Below, in pieces: positions 30,019 to 46,202 of a stretch of DNA of 64,000 nucleotides. Position 1 is the first letter of the stretch. Each line of letters opens with the position of its first letter. This DNA comes from Streptomyces rubellomurinus. Its GTDB lineage: Bacteria; Actinomycetota; Actinomycetes; Streptomycetales; Streptomycetaceae. The DNA is taken from contig NZ_JZKH01000008.1 of NCBI RefSeq assembly GCF_000961885.1, positions 62,001 to 126,000 of the forward strand, written 5' to 3'. Both the position numbers and the translations under genes were made by a program. The notes below the pieces were generated by a model, which saw only the letters and a program-made list of their open reading frames with translations, did no database searches and was not told the origin of the DNA.

Positions 30019-31131
30019 GTGACGGAGCCGACGGCGGAGTCGGGGTACCGGGACCGGGTGCGCGGGGCGCTCCTCGGCGGGGCGATCGGCGACGCGCTGG
30101 GCTGGCCGGTGGAGTTCCTGCAACTGCACCAGATCCAGGACCGGTTCGGGCCGGACGGGGTGACGGCGCTGCCCGCCGGGCCCGGTCCGGTGGAGGTCAC
30201 CGACGACACCCAGATGACGCTGTTCACCGCCGAGGGCCTGATCCGCGGCTTCGTCCGCGGCTGGACGGGCGGTGGCGGCTCGGTGCCGGAGGCCGTCCAC
30301 GGCGCCTACCGGCGCTGGCTGCAGACGCAGTACCAGCCGCGGCCGGACGCCGAGCCGCAGCCGCGCCCGTACGACGGCTGGCTGCTGCGCCAGCCGTTCC
30401 TGTACGCGCGGCGGGCGCCGGGCAACGCGTGCCTGAGCGGGGTGTCGGAGCACCCGGAGTTCCAGGCGCCGTCCGCGATCGGGTGGCCGGGGCCGGTCAA
30501 CCCCGGGTCCAAGGGCTGCGGCACGGTGATGCGCTCGGCACCGTTCGGGCTGGCCCGGCTCGGGGCCGAGCAGTCCTTCGGGCTGGCGGTGCAGTGCGCC
30601 CAGTTGACCCACGGTCACCCGACCGGCTACCTCGCGGCGGGCGCCTTCGCGGCGCTGGTCGAGCGGCTGGCCCAGGGCACCGAGCCGTGGGCGGCGGTCG
30701 GCGAGACGGTGGATCAGATCCGGGAGCTGCCGAGTTCGAAGGAGACCGTCCAGGCGCTGGCCCGGGCGGTGCGGATCGCCCAGGAGTCCGAGCCCGCGGC
30801 GGAGGCGGTGGAGCGGGTCGGGCTCGGCTGGATCGCCGAGGAGTGCCTGGCGATCGCGGTGTACTCGCTGCTGGCGGCCACCCTCGGCCCCGACCCGGTG
30901 CGCACCGCGCTGCTGCTGTCGGTGAACCACTCCGGGGACAGCGACTCCACCGGCGCGGTCTGCGGCAACCTGGTCGGGGCCGCGTACGGCGCCTCGGCGC
31001 TGCCCGCCGACTGGGCCGGGGCGGTCGAGGGCCGGGCCGAGCTGCTGACGGTCGCGGACGACCTGCTGGTGCTGTTCGGCAGCCGCGACCCGCGCCACCC
31101 GGCGCTCGGCGAGCGCTACCCGGCCTGGTAG
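30019..31131 (+). CDS. ADP-ribosylglycohydrolase (DraG/ARH family), copy 1
   Basis: Predicted to remove ADP-ribose from modified proteins or nucleic acid. The 370 residues have the binuclear Mg site TDDTQM (D62, D63, T64) near the N-terminus and SGDSDSTG (D307, D309) near the C-terminus, plus GSKGCGTVMRSAPFGL and LTHGHPTGYLA. The start is GTG after AAGGGGGA. It converges on a serpin gene with only 20 bases between stops. A related copy lies at 32524-33522. The substrate is unknown. Confidence 0.9.
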   Translation: MTEPTAESGYRDRVRGALLGGAIGDALGWPVEFLQLHQIQDRFGPDGVTALPAGPGPVEVTDDTQMTLFTAEGLIRGFVRGWTGGGGSVPEAVHGAYRRWLQTQYQPRPDAEPQPRPYDGWLLRQPFLYARRAPGNACLSGVSEHPEFQAPSAIGWPGPVNPGSKGCGTVMRSAPFGLARLGAEQSFGLAVQCAQLTHGHPTGYLAAGAFAALVERLAQGTEPWAAVGETVDQIRELPSSKETVQALARAVRIAQESEPAAEAVERVGLGWIAEECLAIAVYSLLAATLGPDPVRTALLLSVNHSGDSDSTGAVCGNLVGAAYGASALPADWAGAVEGRAELLTVADDLLVLFGSRDPRHPALGERYPAW

Positions 31132-31151
31132 CCCCCGCCCCCGCCCGGCGG

Positions 31152-32504
31152 CTACTTCGCCTGCGGGTCGGTGACCTGGCCGAGGAACAGCGGCCGCCCG
31201 TTCGAGGTGTCCCGGATCAGGAACAGGAACGGCCGGTCGATGTGCAGCTGGGCGGCCCGCTGCGGGGCGGGCGCGGCCGCGACGCCGACCCCGACGCCGC
31301 TGCCGGCCGCCGCGACGGTGCCCTCCTCGTCGACCTGGACGGTGGCCTTCTGCACCACCGTGCTGACGGCGAGCGGCGGCTGCTCGGCGATGCCGGTGAG
31401 GTCGGCGTCGTCGAAGGCCGAGTGGACGCCGAGCGAGCGCAGCGCGGGGGTGAGCTCGTTGGACGTGTCGAAGTGGAAGCGCGGCAGCTGCAGGTCGACG
31501 GGCTGCGCGCTGAGGGCGCCGAGGATCCGGTCCAGCTCGGGCTGGTCCAGCCCCTTGGTGAAGGCGGCGAAGCCGCCCTGCGCGGGGACGATCAGGTCCA
31601 TCGCCAACGCGCCGTCCGCATAGGGGAGTTCGACGGCCTGCCAGGGCTCTCCGGCGATCCCGCCGGAGCCGTCCGCGTACTTGAGGTCGTCGGTCCGGCT
31701 CATCGTGGAGACGTTCGGGGTGGAGCCGTCGAGCTTGTGGAAGGGGCGGTCGGCGGTGTGTCCGGGCTTGAACTCGGAGGCCCACTTCGCCTTGAGGTAG
31801 AGCGCGTCGGTGAGGACCAGCCGGGTGTTCGGGTCGATCGTGTTCGGGGCGAAGAGGTCCTTGATCCGCCCTTCGGTGGCCTTCTCCACGGCCGCGTTGA
31901 CGGCCTTGCGGCTGCCTTCCGGGTCCTTCTTGAAGTCGGTGGTGTGCACTCCGGCGTCGAAGGCCGCGGCGAGGGTGGCCAGGTAGTCGGGCTCCACCGG
32001 GAGGCCCTGCTGCGTCCAGACCTCGTCGCTCTGGCGCAGGGTGGCCTTGCCCCCGCCGTCCGCCCGCTGGTCGAGGGCGCCGACGGCGAGGGCGTACTGC
32101 TTCGGGTCGAGGTCGGTGTGCAGGGCCTTGGCCAGCTCCTGGGCGGTCGCACCGCGCGCCCCGGGCAGCAGCATCGCGAGCGCGGTGGCCAGCCCGGCGG
32201 GCGAGACCACGGTGTTGCGCCCGGCGCCGTCCGGCGTCGCGGTGAGGGCGTGCAGGAGGTCCAGCCCGAAGGCGTCGGTGGCCTTCGCGGTGGCGGCCAG
32301 CCGGGCCGGGTCGACGGCGGGGCGGGTGGCCGGCGCGGAGGCCTTCACCTCGGTGCCGGTCGCGGCCCCGGTGCTGCCGCAGCCGGCGACCAGGGGCGCG
32401 GCGAGCGCGGCGGCGAGGAGCACCGTCGCCGGGCGGCGGGCGGCGCGGACGGTGCGGCGACGGGTTCCGGTGCTGCTGTTCGTCATGGCCCTTCGACGCG
32501 GCAC
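31152..32504 (-). CDS. Lipoprotein serpin (serine protease inhibitor)
   Basis: A 450-residue serpin-fold protein. An Arg-rich n-region and hydrophobic stretch end in the lipobox LVAGC (C42), so it is probably anchored outside the membrane. The serpin core includes NTVVSPAGLATALAMLLPGA, LVLTDALYLKAKWASEF and the C-terminal FDRPFLFLIRD-like segment (HIDRPFLFLIRD). The reactive-loop hinge EEGTVAAAGS (393-402) has small residues, as in inhibitory serpins. Counting from the hinge, the scissile bond is predicted at A409-A410, implying an elastase- or subtilisin-like target. The GTG start follows GGAGG; an ATG six codons later is an alternative. Confidence 0.9.
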   Translation of the reverse strand: MPRRRAMTNSSTGTRRRTVRAARRPATVLLAAALAAPLVAGCGSTGAATGTEVKASAPATRPAVDPARLAATAKATDAFGLDLLHALTATPDGAGRNTVVSPAGLATALAMLLPGARGATAQELAKALHTDLDPKQYALAVGALDQRADGGGKATLRQSDEVWTQQGLPVEPDYLATLAAAFDAGVHTTDFKKDPEGSRKAVNAAVEKATEGRIKDLFAPNTIDPNTRLVLTDALYLKAKWASEFKPGHTADRPFHKLDGSTPNVSTMSRTDDLKYADGSGGIAGEPWQAVELPYADGALAMDLIVPAQGGFAAFTKGLDQPELDRILGALSAQPVDLQLPRFHFDTSNELTPALRSLGVHSAFDDADLTGIAEQPPLAVSTVVQKATVQVDEEGTVAAAGSGVGVGVAAAPAPQRAAQLHIDRPFLFLIRDTSNGRPLFLGQVTDPQAK

Positions 32505-32523
32505 CCCGCCTCCGGGTTCCGGC

Positions 32524-33522
32524 TCAGTCCCAGAGCGCCCCGAACTCCAGCAGTTCGTCCCGGTGCTCGATCCGCTCGACCCAGTCGGCCGGCCAGGCCG
32601 ACTCCCCGTGGTGGGCGCCCGCGAAGGCGCCGGTCAGGCAGGCCAGGGAGTCGGAGTCGCCGCTGGAGACGGCGGCCCGGCGGACGGCGGCCACCGGGTC
32701 GTCGGGCAGCAGCAGGAAGCAGAGCAGGCCGGTGCCGAAGGCCTCCTCGGCGACCCAGCCCCCGCCGGTGGCCAGGCAGGGGTCGGCCTCGACGTCCGGC
32801 GAGGCGAGCGCGGCGTCCAGCCGGTCGAGCACCTTGAGGCAGTCGTCCCAGCCGCGGGCGATGACGTCCTGCGGCGAGGGGCCGTACCACCGGTCGGCGA
32901 GGTCGCCGAGCCAGAACCCGTCGTACCGGTGGCGGCCGGCCAGCGCGTAGGAGCGCAGCGCGGCGGGCAGCGCGGCCGGCGCGATGCCCTCGGCGAGCCG
33001 GCGGACGGCGTACGCGGTGAGGTCGCTGGCGGCGAGCGCGGTCGGGTGGCCGTGGGTGAGCGCGGACTGCAGCTGGGCGGCGCCGGAGAGCCCGCGGGCG
33101 TCCAGCTCGCGGATCAGCCCGACCGGGGCGACCCGCATGTTGGCGCCGCAGCCCTTGGAGCCGACGTCGCTGGCCTGCTGCCAGCGGTACTCGGGGCGGC
33201 TGAGCCGCTGGCAGGAGCGCAGGCAGGTCATTCCGGGGGCGCGGTTGTTCTGCGGGGAGCGCCACCAGTCGACGAACTCCTCGCGGACCGGCCGCTCCAG
33301 CCGCAGCGGCGTCAGCGGCCCGCGCGCCAGGGCGGTGCGCAGGCCGCGGGCGAGGGCGAGCGTCATCTGGGTGTCGTCGGTGACCAGGGCCTTCTTCGGC
33401 AGCGGGAGCCGCCGCCAGTCCGGGTGGCGGGCGGTGATCTCCTCGACGGCCTGGAACTCGGTCTCCCGGCCGAGCGCGTCCCCGATCGCCAGCCCCAGCA
33501 GTGCCCCCGTCGCCTTGCCCAC
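32524..33522 (-). CDS. ADP-ribosylglycohydrolase (DraG/ARH family), copy 2
   Basis: The 332-residue paralogue of the gene at 30019. Metal-site motifs are VTDDTQM (D49, D50, T51) and SGDSDSLA (D289, D291); SKGCGANMRVAPVGL and LTHGHPTALA are shared with copy 1. Gaps of 22 bases from the P450 and 19 bases to the serpin suggest one operon P450 - ARH - serpin. The start is GTG after a G-rich ribosome binding site. The substrate is unknown. Confidence 0.9.
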   Translation of the reverse strand: MGKATGALLGLAIGDALGRETEFQAVEEITARHPDWRRLPLPKKALVTDDTQMTLALARGLRTALARGPLTPLRLERPVREEFVDWWRSPQNNRAPGMTCLRSCQRLSRPEYRWQQASDVGSKGCGANMRVAPVGLIRELDARGLSGAAQLQSALTHGHPTALAASDLTAYAVRRLAEGIAPAALPAALRSYALAGRHRYDGFWLGDLADRWYGPSPQDVIARGWDDCLKVLDRLDAALASPDVEADPCLATGGGWVAEEAFGTGLLCFLLLPDDPVAAVRRAAVSSGDSDSLACLTGAFAGAHHGESAWPADWVERIEHRDELLEFGALWD

Positions 33523-33544
33523 GGCCGCCCCCCCTCTTCCCGTC

Positions 33545-34759
33545 CTACGCCTCGACCAGCAGTTCCTTGAGCCCGCGGATCACGTAGCCGGGGTTCCACT
33601 CGGGCTCGCGGACCAGCCGCAGGCCCGGGGCCCGGCGCAGCAGCGTGCCGTAGGACTCGGTGAGCTCCAGTCTGGCAAGCGGGGCGCCCAGGCAGAAGTG
33701 GATTCCGGCGCCGAAGGTGACGTGCGGGTTGTCGGTGCGGCCGAGGTCGAGCCGGTCCGGGTCGGCGAAGCGGGCCGGGTCGCGGTTGGCGGAGCCGAAG
33801 AGCAGGGCGATCTCGGCGCCGCGCGGGACGGTGACGCCGCCGATCTCGACGTCCTCCAGGACCCACCGTTCGAACATCTGCAGCGGGGTGTCCCAGCGCA
33901 TCAGTTCCTCGATCGCGGTGGGCAGCAGCTCGTCGACGGCGCCGCGCAGCCGGGCCAGCTCCTCGGGGTGGCGGAACAGCGCCCACCAGCCGTTGCCGGT
34001 GGTGTTGACGGTGGCCTCGTGCCCGGCGTTGAGCAGCAGCACGCAGGTGGAGACCATCTCCTGCTCGCTGAGCGCGTCGGAGCCCTCCTGGGCCTGGATC
34101 AGCGCGCTGACCAGGTCGGTGCCCGGGTTCGCCCGGCGGTCGCGGATCAGGGCGCGCAGGTAATCGGAGAACTCGGTGCTGGCGGTGACGGCCCGGCGGG
34201 CGGTCTCCTCGCTCGGGTTGAGCTCGAACATGCCGGTGATGTCGGCGGACCAGGGCCGCAGCAGGTGCCGGTCGCCCTCCGGGACGCCGAGCATCTCGGC
34301 GATCACGGCGACGGGCAGCGGCTCGGCGACGGCGGCGATGAGGTCGCCGCCGCCGTCCGCGAGCAGCCCGTCGACCAGTTCGCCGGCGAGGCGCCGGACG
34401 GTCGGGCGCAGGCCCTCGACCATGCGCGGGGTGAAGGCCTTGGAGACGAGCCGGCGGATCCGGGTGTGGTCGGGCGCCTCCAGGTCGAGCAGCCCGTGGT
34501 CGTTGAGGGTGTGGAAGGGCTCGTGCGCCGGGTCGGGCTCGGGGCGGCCGAACTCCTGGTGGGTGAACCGGTGGGTGTAGGTGCGGCCGAGCCGCCGGTC
34601 GCGCAGCAGCGCGCTGACGTCCTCGTGGCGCGGGACGAGCCACTGGTTCGTCGGCTCGAAGTACGTCACCGGCGCCTGCGCGCGCAGTTCGGCGTACGCG
34701 TCGTACGGGTGGGCCACGAACGCGGCCGACCAGGGGTCGAACTTCGCCGTCGTCGTCAT
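33545..34759 (-). CDS. Cytochrome P450 (CYP107-like)
   Basis: A 404-residue soluble P450 monooxygenase. The I-helix NAGHEATVNTTG (244-255) carries the oxygen-activating region, EELMR gives the E285/R288 pair, and FGAGIHFCLG provides the heme-ligand C356. These are complete, so it should be active. There is no ferredoxin gene nearby, so electron partners come from elsewhere. It appears to be first in an operon with the ADP-ribosylglycohydrolase and serpin. The substrate is unknown. Confidence 0.92.
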   Translation of the reverse strand: MTTTAKFDPWSAAFVAHPYDAYAELRAQAPVTYFEPTNQWLVPRHEDVSALLRDRRLGRTYTHRFTHQEFGRPEPDPAHEPFHTLNDHGLLDLEAPDHTRIRRLVSKAFTPRMVEGLRPTVRRLAGELVDGLLADGGGDLIAAVAEPLPVAVIAEMLGVPEGDRHLLRPWSADITGMFELNPSEETARRAVTASTEFSDYLRALIRDRRANPGTDLVSALIQAQEGSDALSEQEMVSTCVLLLNAGHEATVNTTGNGWWALFRHPEELARLRGAVDELLPTAIEELMRWDTPLQMFERWVLEDVEIGGVTVPRGAEIALLFGSANRDPARFADPDRLDLGRTDNPHVTFGAGIHFCLGAPLARLELTESYGTLLRRAPGLRLVREPEWNPGYVIRGLKELLVEA

Positions 34760-34833
34760 CGCTCGATCACTCCAGGCCGTGGGGGGAAGCCGGGAAGATC
34801 ATCGTATGCATGCGGTACGTCCGTAAAGGGTCC

Positions 34834-35574
34834 TCACGCCCGTTCCACGACCAGCCGCCGGACCAGCTTCGGCAGTGAGGTGGAGATCGGCTCCCGGATC
34901 ACCTCGGACGCGGCCACGTCGTACGGCGTCTCCTCGGCGTTCACGATGATCAGCTTCGCGCCGCTCTTCACCGCGGTGTACGGCAGCCCGGCCACCGGGA
35001 ACACCTGCAGGCTGGTGCCGATCGCGATGAACAGGTCGCAGGCGCGGGCGATCGCGTCGGCCTGCCCGAGCACCTCCGGGTCCAGGTTCTCGCCGAACAT
35101 CACGATCCGCGGCTTCAGGATGCCGCCGCAGGCCCGGCAGTCCGGGTCCGGCTCGCCCGCCTCGACCCGCGCCAGCGCCTCGGCCATCGACCCGACCACC
35201 CGGCAGCGCAGGCACTGCGTCTCCCGCGTGTTGCCGTGCAGTTCGAGCACCTTGCGGGCGGGCAGCCCGGCCTCCTGGTGCAGCCCGTCGATGTTCTGGG
35301 TGAGCACCCGCACCGGCAGCCCGGAGCGCTCCAGGTCCACCAGCGCCCGGTGCCCGGCGTTCGGCCCGGCGGCCAGCGCGCCGGTCTCCAGCCGCATCCG
35401 CCAGGCCCGCGCGCGCACCCGGGGGTCGTCCCGGTACGGCCCGATGGTGACCAGTTCCTCGGCGCTCGGGTCCTTGCGCCAAAGCCCCTGCGGGCCGCGG
35501 TAGTCGGGGATGCCGGAGTCGGTCGAGACACCCGCGCCGGTCAGCACGGCGATCAGCGGACGCTTCGCGTTCAT
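34834..35574 (-). CDS. NAD-dependent protein deacylase (sirtuin, Sir2 family)
   Basis: A 246-residue class III deacylase that consumes NAD. GAGVSTDSGIPDYRG (13-27), TQNIDGLH (92-99), the catalytic H113 in ELHGN and a zinc site (C121, C124, C146, C149) are all present. It is on the same strand as the P450 with a 74 base gap, so it may be co-expressed. Sirtuins and ADP-ribosylglycohydrolases both touch NAD/ADP-ribose chemistry, which makes the neighbourhood notable. Confidence 0.93.
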   Translation of the reverse strand: MNAKRPLIAVLTGAGVSTDSGIPDYRGPQGLWRKDPSAEELVTIGPYRDDPRVRARAWRMRLETGALAAGPNAGHRALVDLERSGLPVRVLTQNIDGLHQEAGLPARKVLELHGNTRETQCLRCRVVGSMAEALARVEAGEPDPDCRACGGILKPRIVMFGENLDPEVLGQADAIARACDLFIAIGTSLQVFPVAGLPYTAVKSGAKLIIVNAEETPYDVAASEVIREPISTSLPKLVRRLVVERA

Positions 35575-35676
35575 ACCCGGGACGGTACGGCCCCGGACCC
35601 GGCCGGGGCCACCGAAAAACCGCGCCCCGGCGGCCCTCCCCCGCAGACGCGCCTCGGCCCTCCCCGAAGCCGCGCC

Positions 35677-36357
35677 TCAGCTCTCCCCCGCCACCACCGC
35701 GCCGGCCTCGTACGCGAACACCACCGCGTGCACCCGGTCGCGCAGCCCGAGCTTGCCGAGCACGTTGCTGACGTGCGTCTTCACGGTGTGCTCGCTGACC
35801 ACCAGTTCGGCCGCGATCTCCGCGTTGGACAGCCCGCGGGCGATCAGCTTCAGCGTCTCGTGCTCGCGCAGCGTCAGCTGCTCCAGCAGCCGGGACGGCG
35901 GGCGCACCGCCCGGTCCGGCGCGCCCGGGCGGCGGGCGGCGAACTCGCCGATCAGCCGCCTGGTCACCGAGGGGGCGAGCAGCGCCTCGCCGGAGGCCAC
36001 CATCCGCACCCCGTGCGCCAGGTCGTCCCGCCGGACGTCCTTGAGCAGGAAGCCGCTGGCGCCCGCGTACAGCGCGTCGAAGACGTAGTCGTCGACGTCG
36101 AAGGTGGTCAGCATGATCACCTTGGTGGAGGGGAACTCGGCGCACACCCGGCGGGCCGCCTCCAGTCCGTCCATCACCGGCATCCGGACGTCCAGCAGCA
36201 GCACGTCCGGGCCGTGCTCCCGCACCGCCTCGACGGCCTCGGCGCCGTCGCGGGCCTCGGCCACCACCTCGATGTCCGGCTGCGCGTCCAGGATCATCCC
36301 GAACCCGGCCCGCACCAGCTCCTGGTCGTCCGCGACGACCACCCGAATCGGCGTCAT
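35677..36357 (-). CDS. NarL/LuxR-type response regulator
   Basis: A 226-residue regulator with a receiver domain (phospho-acceptor D56 in LLLDVRMP, K in LLKD) and a C-terminal LuxR-type helix-turn-helix (LTLREHETLKLIARGLSN through VSEHTVKTHVSNVL). Its ATG overlaps the histidine kinase stop by four bases, so the pair is coupled. Confidence 0.94.
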   Translation of the reverse strand: MTPIRVVVADDQELVRAGFGMILDAQPDIEVVAEARDGAEAVEAVREHGPDVLLLDVRMPVMDGLEAARRVCAEFPSTKVIMLTTFDVDDYVFDALYAGASGFLLKDVRRDDLAHGVRMVASGEALLAPSVTRRLIGEFAARRPGAPDRAVRPPSRLLEQLTLREHETLKLIARGLSNAEIAAELVVSEHTVKTHVSNVLGKLGLRDRVHAVVFAYEAGAVVAGES

Positions 36358-37544
36358 CCGCCCACTCCCTCCCTCACCCCCGCCGCCCCCAGCGGAAGCC
36401 GGGCGGTCACCAGGAAACCCTTGCCCTCCGGGCCGGGGCCGGCCTCGGCCCGCCCGCCGCAGGCCGCCGCCCGCTCCCGGATGCCGACCAGTCCGCGGCC
36501 GCCGGACCAGCCCGCCACCGCGCGGTCGGCCGCCGCCGCCACCCCGCGCCCGTTGTCGGCGACCACCACCTCCAGCACGTCGCCGGCGCGGACCACCCGC
36601 ACCGAGGCGCGCGTGGCGCCGGAGTGCTTGACGGTGTTGGTCAGCGCCTCCTGCACGATCCGGTACGCCGAGGCCTGCACGTCCGCGGGCAACGAACCCG
36701 TCCCGTCCGGCAGTTCGAGGTCCATCGACAGCCCCGCGCCACGCACCCGCTCGGCCACCTCGGCGAGTTCGGCCAGCCGGGGCTGCGGCGCGAGCTCCGG
36801 GCCGGCGCCCTCCTCCTTCAACACTCCCAGGACACGCCGGAGTTGGACCATCGCGTCACGGCCGGAGTCGGCGATGGTGTCGAAGACCCGGACCGCCCGG
36901 TCCGGGTCGCCGTGCACCACCAGCGGCCCGGCCTCGGCCTGGATCACCATCAGGGAGACGGCGTGCGCCAGGATGTCGTGCATCTCCCGCGCGATCCTGG
37001 CCCGCTCCTGCGCCACCGCACGGGCCGCCTCGCTGGCCGCCCGTTCCCCGGCCTCGCGGGCCCGCTCGGCCTCCAGGTGGGCCAGCCGCCGCTGGGAGCG
37101 GACCAGCGAGCCGAAGACGAAGCCGCCGACCGAGGTGAGCACGCTGAACAGCGCGCCGTTCGGCGAGTGGGTACCCAGCACGTTGGCGGCCACCGCCACC
37201 ACCAGCATCGGCCAGCGCTGCCGGTCCGGGAAGCGCTCCGCCACCGTGTACATCCCGATCACGGCGTACAACGGCACCTGCGGGTCGGCCGAGTGCGCGA
37301 CCGCCGACAGCAGCAGCGAGACCGGCACGCTCAGGGCCAGCAGCACCGGCAGCGGGGCGACCCGCCGCCAGGGCAGGTACAGCGCGGTGGACGCCGCCAG
37401 CAGGTAGACCCACCACGGCCAGTCGACGTCGTCGTTGTAGACCGCCCAGAGCGACACCACCGCCGAGCAGACCGCAAGGAAGGTGTCCAGGACGTACGGG
37501 CTGAGCCCGCCCGTCCAGGTCCGCCAGCGCATCACGCGCTCCAC
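36354..37544 (-). CDS. Sensor histidine kinase (HPK7/DesK-NarX class)
   Basis: A 396-residue kinase. The N-terminal half has about five to six membrane helices with little extracellular sequence, suggesting a membrane-state sensor. A coiled linker leads to the HisKA_3 box AREMHDILAHAVSLM (phospho-His near residue 189), then an HATPase domain with DNGRG and GGRGLVGIRERA. The GTG start is chosen because GGAGG lies seven bases upstream; a longer frame exists. It partners the response regulator downstream, which may control the adjacent TGGV-repeat lipoprotein gene (inference). Confidence 0.93.
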   Translation of the reverse strand: MERVMRWRTWTGGLSPYVLDTFLAVCSAVVSLWAVYNDDVDWPWWVYLLAASTALYLPWRRVAPLPVLLALSVPVSLLLSAVAHSADPQVPLYAVIGMYTVAERFPDRQRWPMLVVAVAANVLGTHSPNGALFSVLTSVGGFVFGSLVRSQRRLAHLEAERAREAGERAASEAARAVAQERARIAREMHDILAHAVSLMVIQAEAGPLVVHGDPDRAVRVFDTIADSGRDAMVQLRRVLGVLKEEGAGPELAPQPRLAELAEVAERVRGAGLSMDLELPDGTGSLPADVQASAYRIVQEALTNTVKHSGATRASVRVVRAGDVLEVVVADNGRGVAAAADRAVAGWSGGRGLVGIRERAAACGGRAEAGPGPEGKGFLVTARLPLGAAGVREGVGG

Positions 37545-37626
37545 CGCCGTACCTCCCCCGTAGCCGGGGACGCCGCCCCCGCGGAGGAGATCATGCCCTA
37601 CCGGCAGTACCTCCGGAACGGCCCGG

Positions 37627-38301
37627 TCAGACACCGCTGACCGTCACCCCGCCGGTGTCCGTCCGCGCGGTGATCCGGCGCGCCGCCCCCGCCTGCGAGG
37701 GGATGCCGACGTCCACGCCGCCCGTCCCGGCGTTCGCGTCCACCGCGTACGCCTCGTCGGCCGGCACCTTCACCCGGACCCCGCCGGTTTCGGTCTTCGC
37801 CTCCACCTTCACCGGCGCGGCCGCGAACTCGGCCCGCACCCCGCCGGTCCGGGCGCTCAGCCGCACCTGCTGCGAGGTCAGCCCGGTGGCCTCGACCCCG
37901 CCGGTGTCCACCTCGGCCTCCACCTCGGCGGCCAGCCCGCTCAGCCGCACCCCGCCGGTCTCCTCCTTGATCCGCACCTTCGTCCCGGCCGGCACCCGCA
38001 CGGTGTACCCGACGCCGCAGCCGCCGCAGTCGTACGTCAGCCGCAGCACGCCGTCCTTCACCTCGTGCGTGGTGTTCGGCGGCGCGTCCTCGTAGTCCTG
38101 CTTCTCCGTGACGTGCACCGTGTCGCCGCCACCGGTCACCACGACCCCGCCGGTGTGCCCCTCGACCACCAGCTCCTTCACCGGCTCCGACACCCCGTAG
38201 TCCACCGTCCGGTGCTCCTTGTCGTCCCCGAACGGCAGGCACCCCTGCATCCCCAGCACGATCCCCGCGGTGATCGCCACCACGCCCAGCACCCGCTTCA
38301 T
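37627..38301 (-). CDS. TGGV-repeat lipoprotein (DUF4097-like beta-helix)
   Basis: A 224-residue exported protein. A hydrophobic start ends at C21 (GMQGC), a plausible lipobox. The rest is built of short repeats: TGGV occurs seven times, mostly every 18-25 residues, each followed by alternating hydrophobic residues. This fits a right-handed beta-helix like DUF4097/GIN-domain proteins. A CGGC pair near the middle could form a disulfide. It lies directly upstream of the two-component pair on the same strand. Function unknown. Confidence 0.75.
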   Translation of the reverse strand: MKRVLGVVAITAGIVLGMQGCLPFGDDKEHRTVDYGVSEPVKELVVEGHTGGVVVTGGGDTVHVTEKQDYEDAPPNTTHEVKDGVLRLTYDCGGCGVGYTVRVPAGTKVRIKEETGGVRLSGLAAEVEAEVDTGGVEATGLTSQQVRLSARTGGVRAEFAAAPVKVEAKTETGGVRVKVPADEAYAVDANAGTGGVDVGIPSQAGAARRITARTDTGGVTVSGV

Positions 38302-38430
38302 CCCCGGCCCCCTTCGCCAGCCCCGTCGTCCCGACACCGAGAAGCCTCCCGCACCGGCCCCCTCCCCCACCTCCCTCCGCCGAGCGGTTCCACCCCCTCC
38401 CCCGCACGACGGAGGAGGGCCCGGAAACGC

Positions 38431-38468
38431 CGCAGGGCGGCCACCCCGTGAGGGGTGACCGCCCTGCG
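38431..38468 (-). terminator. rpoC terminator
   Basis: A 17 bp stem (38431-38447 with 38452-38468) lies 20 bases after the rpoC stop. One position is mispaired on the plus strand but forms a G-U pair on the minus strand, showing which strand is transcribed through it. Confidence 0.85.
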
Positions 38469-38488
38469 AGCGATCAGTGACGCGCGAC

Positions 38489-42382
<3,894 letters not shown>

Positions 42383-42445
42383 TGGTCGTCAAGCCCTCTT
42401 TCGTGATTCGAGAGTTTGTCTGTGGTCTGAGGGGGGCCTGGGGGA

Positions 42446-42474
42446 CGGGCCGGCTGCGCGGGGCAGCCGGCCCG
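42446..42474 (-). other. rpoB-rpoC intercistronic hairpin
   Basis: A perfect 12 bp stem with a 5-base loop directly follows the rpoC-side of the rpoB stop codon. There is no T-run; more likely an mRNA processing/stability element or partial terminator than a full stop, since rpoC must be co-expressed. Confidence 0.45.
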
Positions 42475-42481
42475 GCCTCCG

Positions 42482-45958
<3,477 letters not shown>

Positions 45959-46168
45959 GAGGGGGGTCCTTCCGAGGGCTCGGAGCTCACTACGCGCGTA
46001 CCAGCCGGGCCTGCTTGAGCCTTGGTCCCGCCTCCCTCGCCACTGGCCTCTGCCGGGGTCGAAACCCGAGGTCAGAGCCGCTTTGCGGAGGCGATGCCAG
46101 ACCCCTTCAGGGCAACGCAAACTCCGGGCGACGAGTCACGGAGAAGCTAACAGGCAGCGCAAAGGGAC

Positions 46169-46197
46169 AGTGTAGCCAAAGGCCACACTGCTGTCCA
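46169..46197 (-). promoter_or_regulatory. rpoB promoter, proximal
   Basis: TGGACA (46192-46197) and TACACT (46169-46174) are 17 bases apart on the minus strand, a good HrdB-type promoter. Transcription would start near 46162, giving a leader of about 200 bases. A 7 bp palindrome with a 3-base centre (46203-46219) sits just upstream of the -35. Confidence 0.72.
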
Positions 46198-46202
46198 GCT
46201 CT

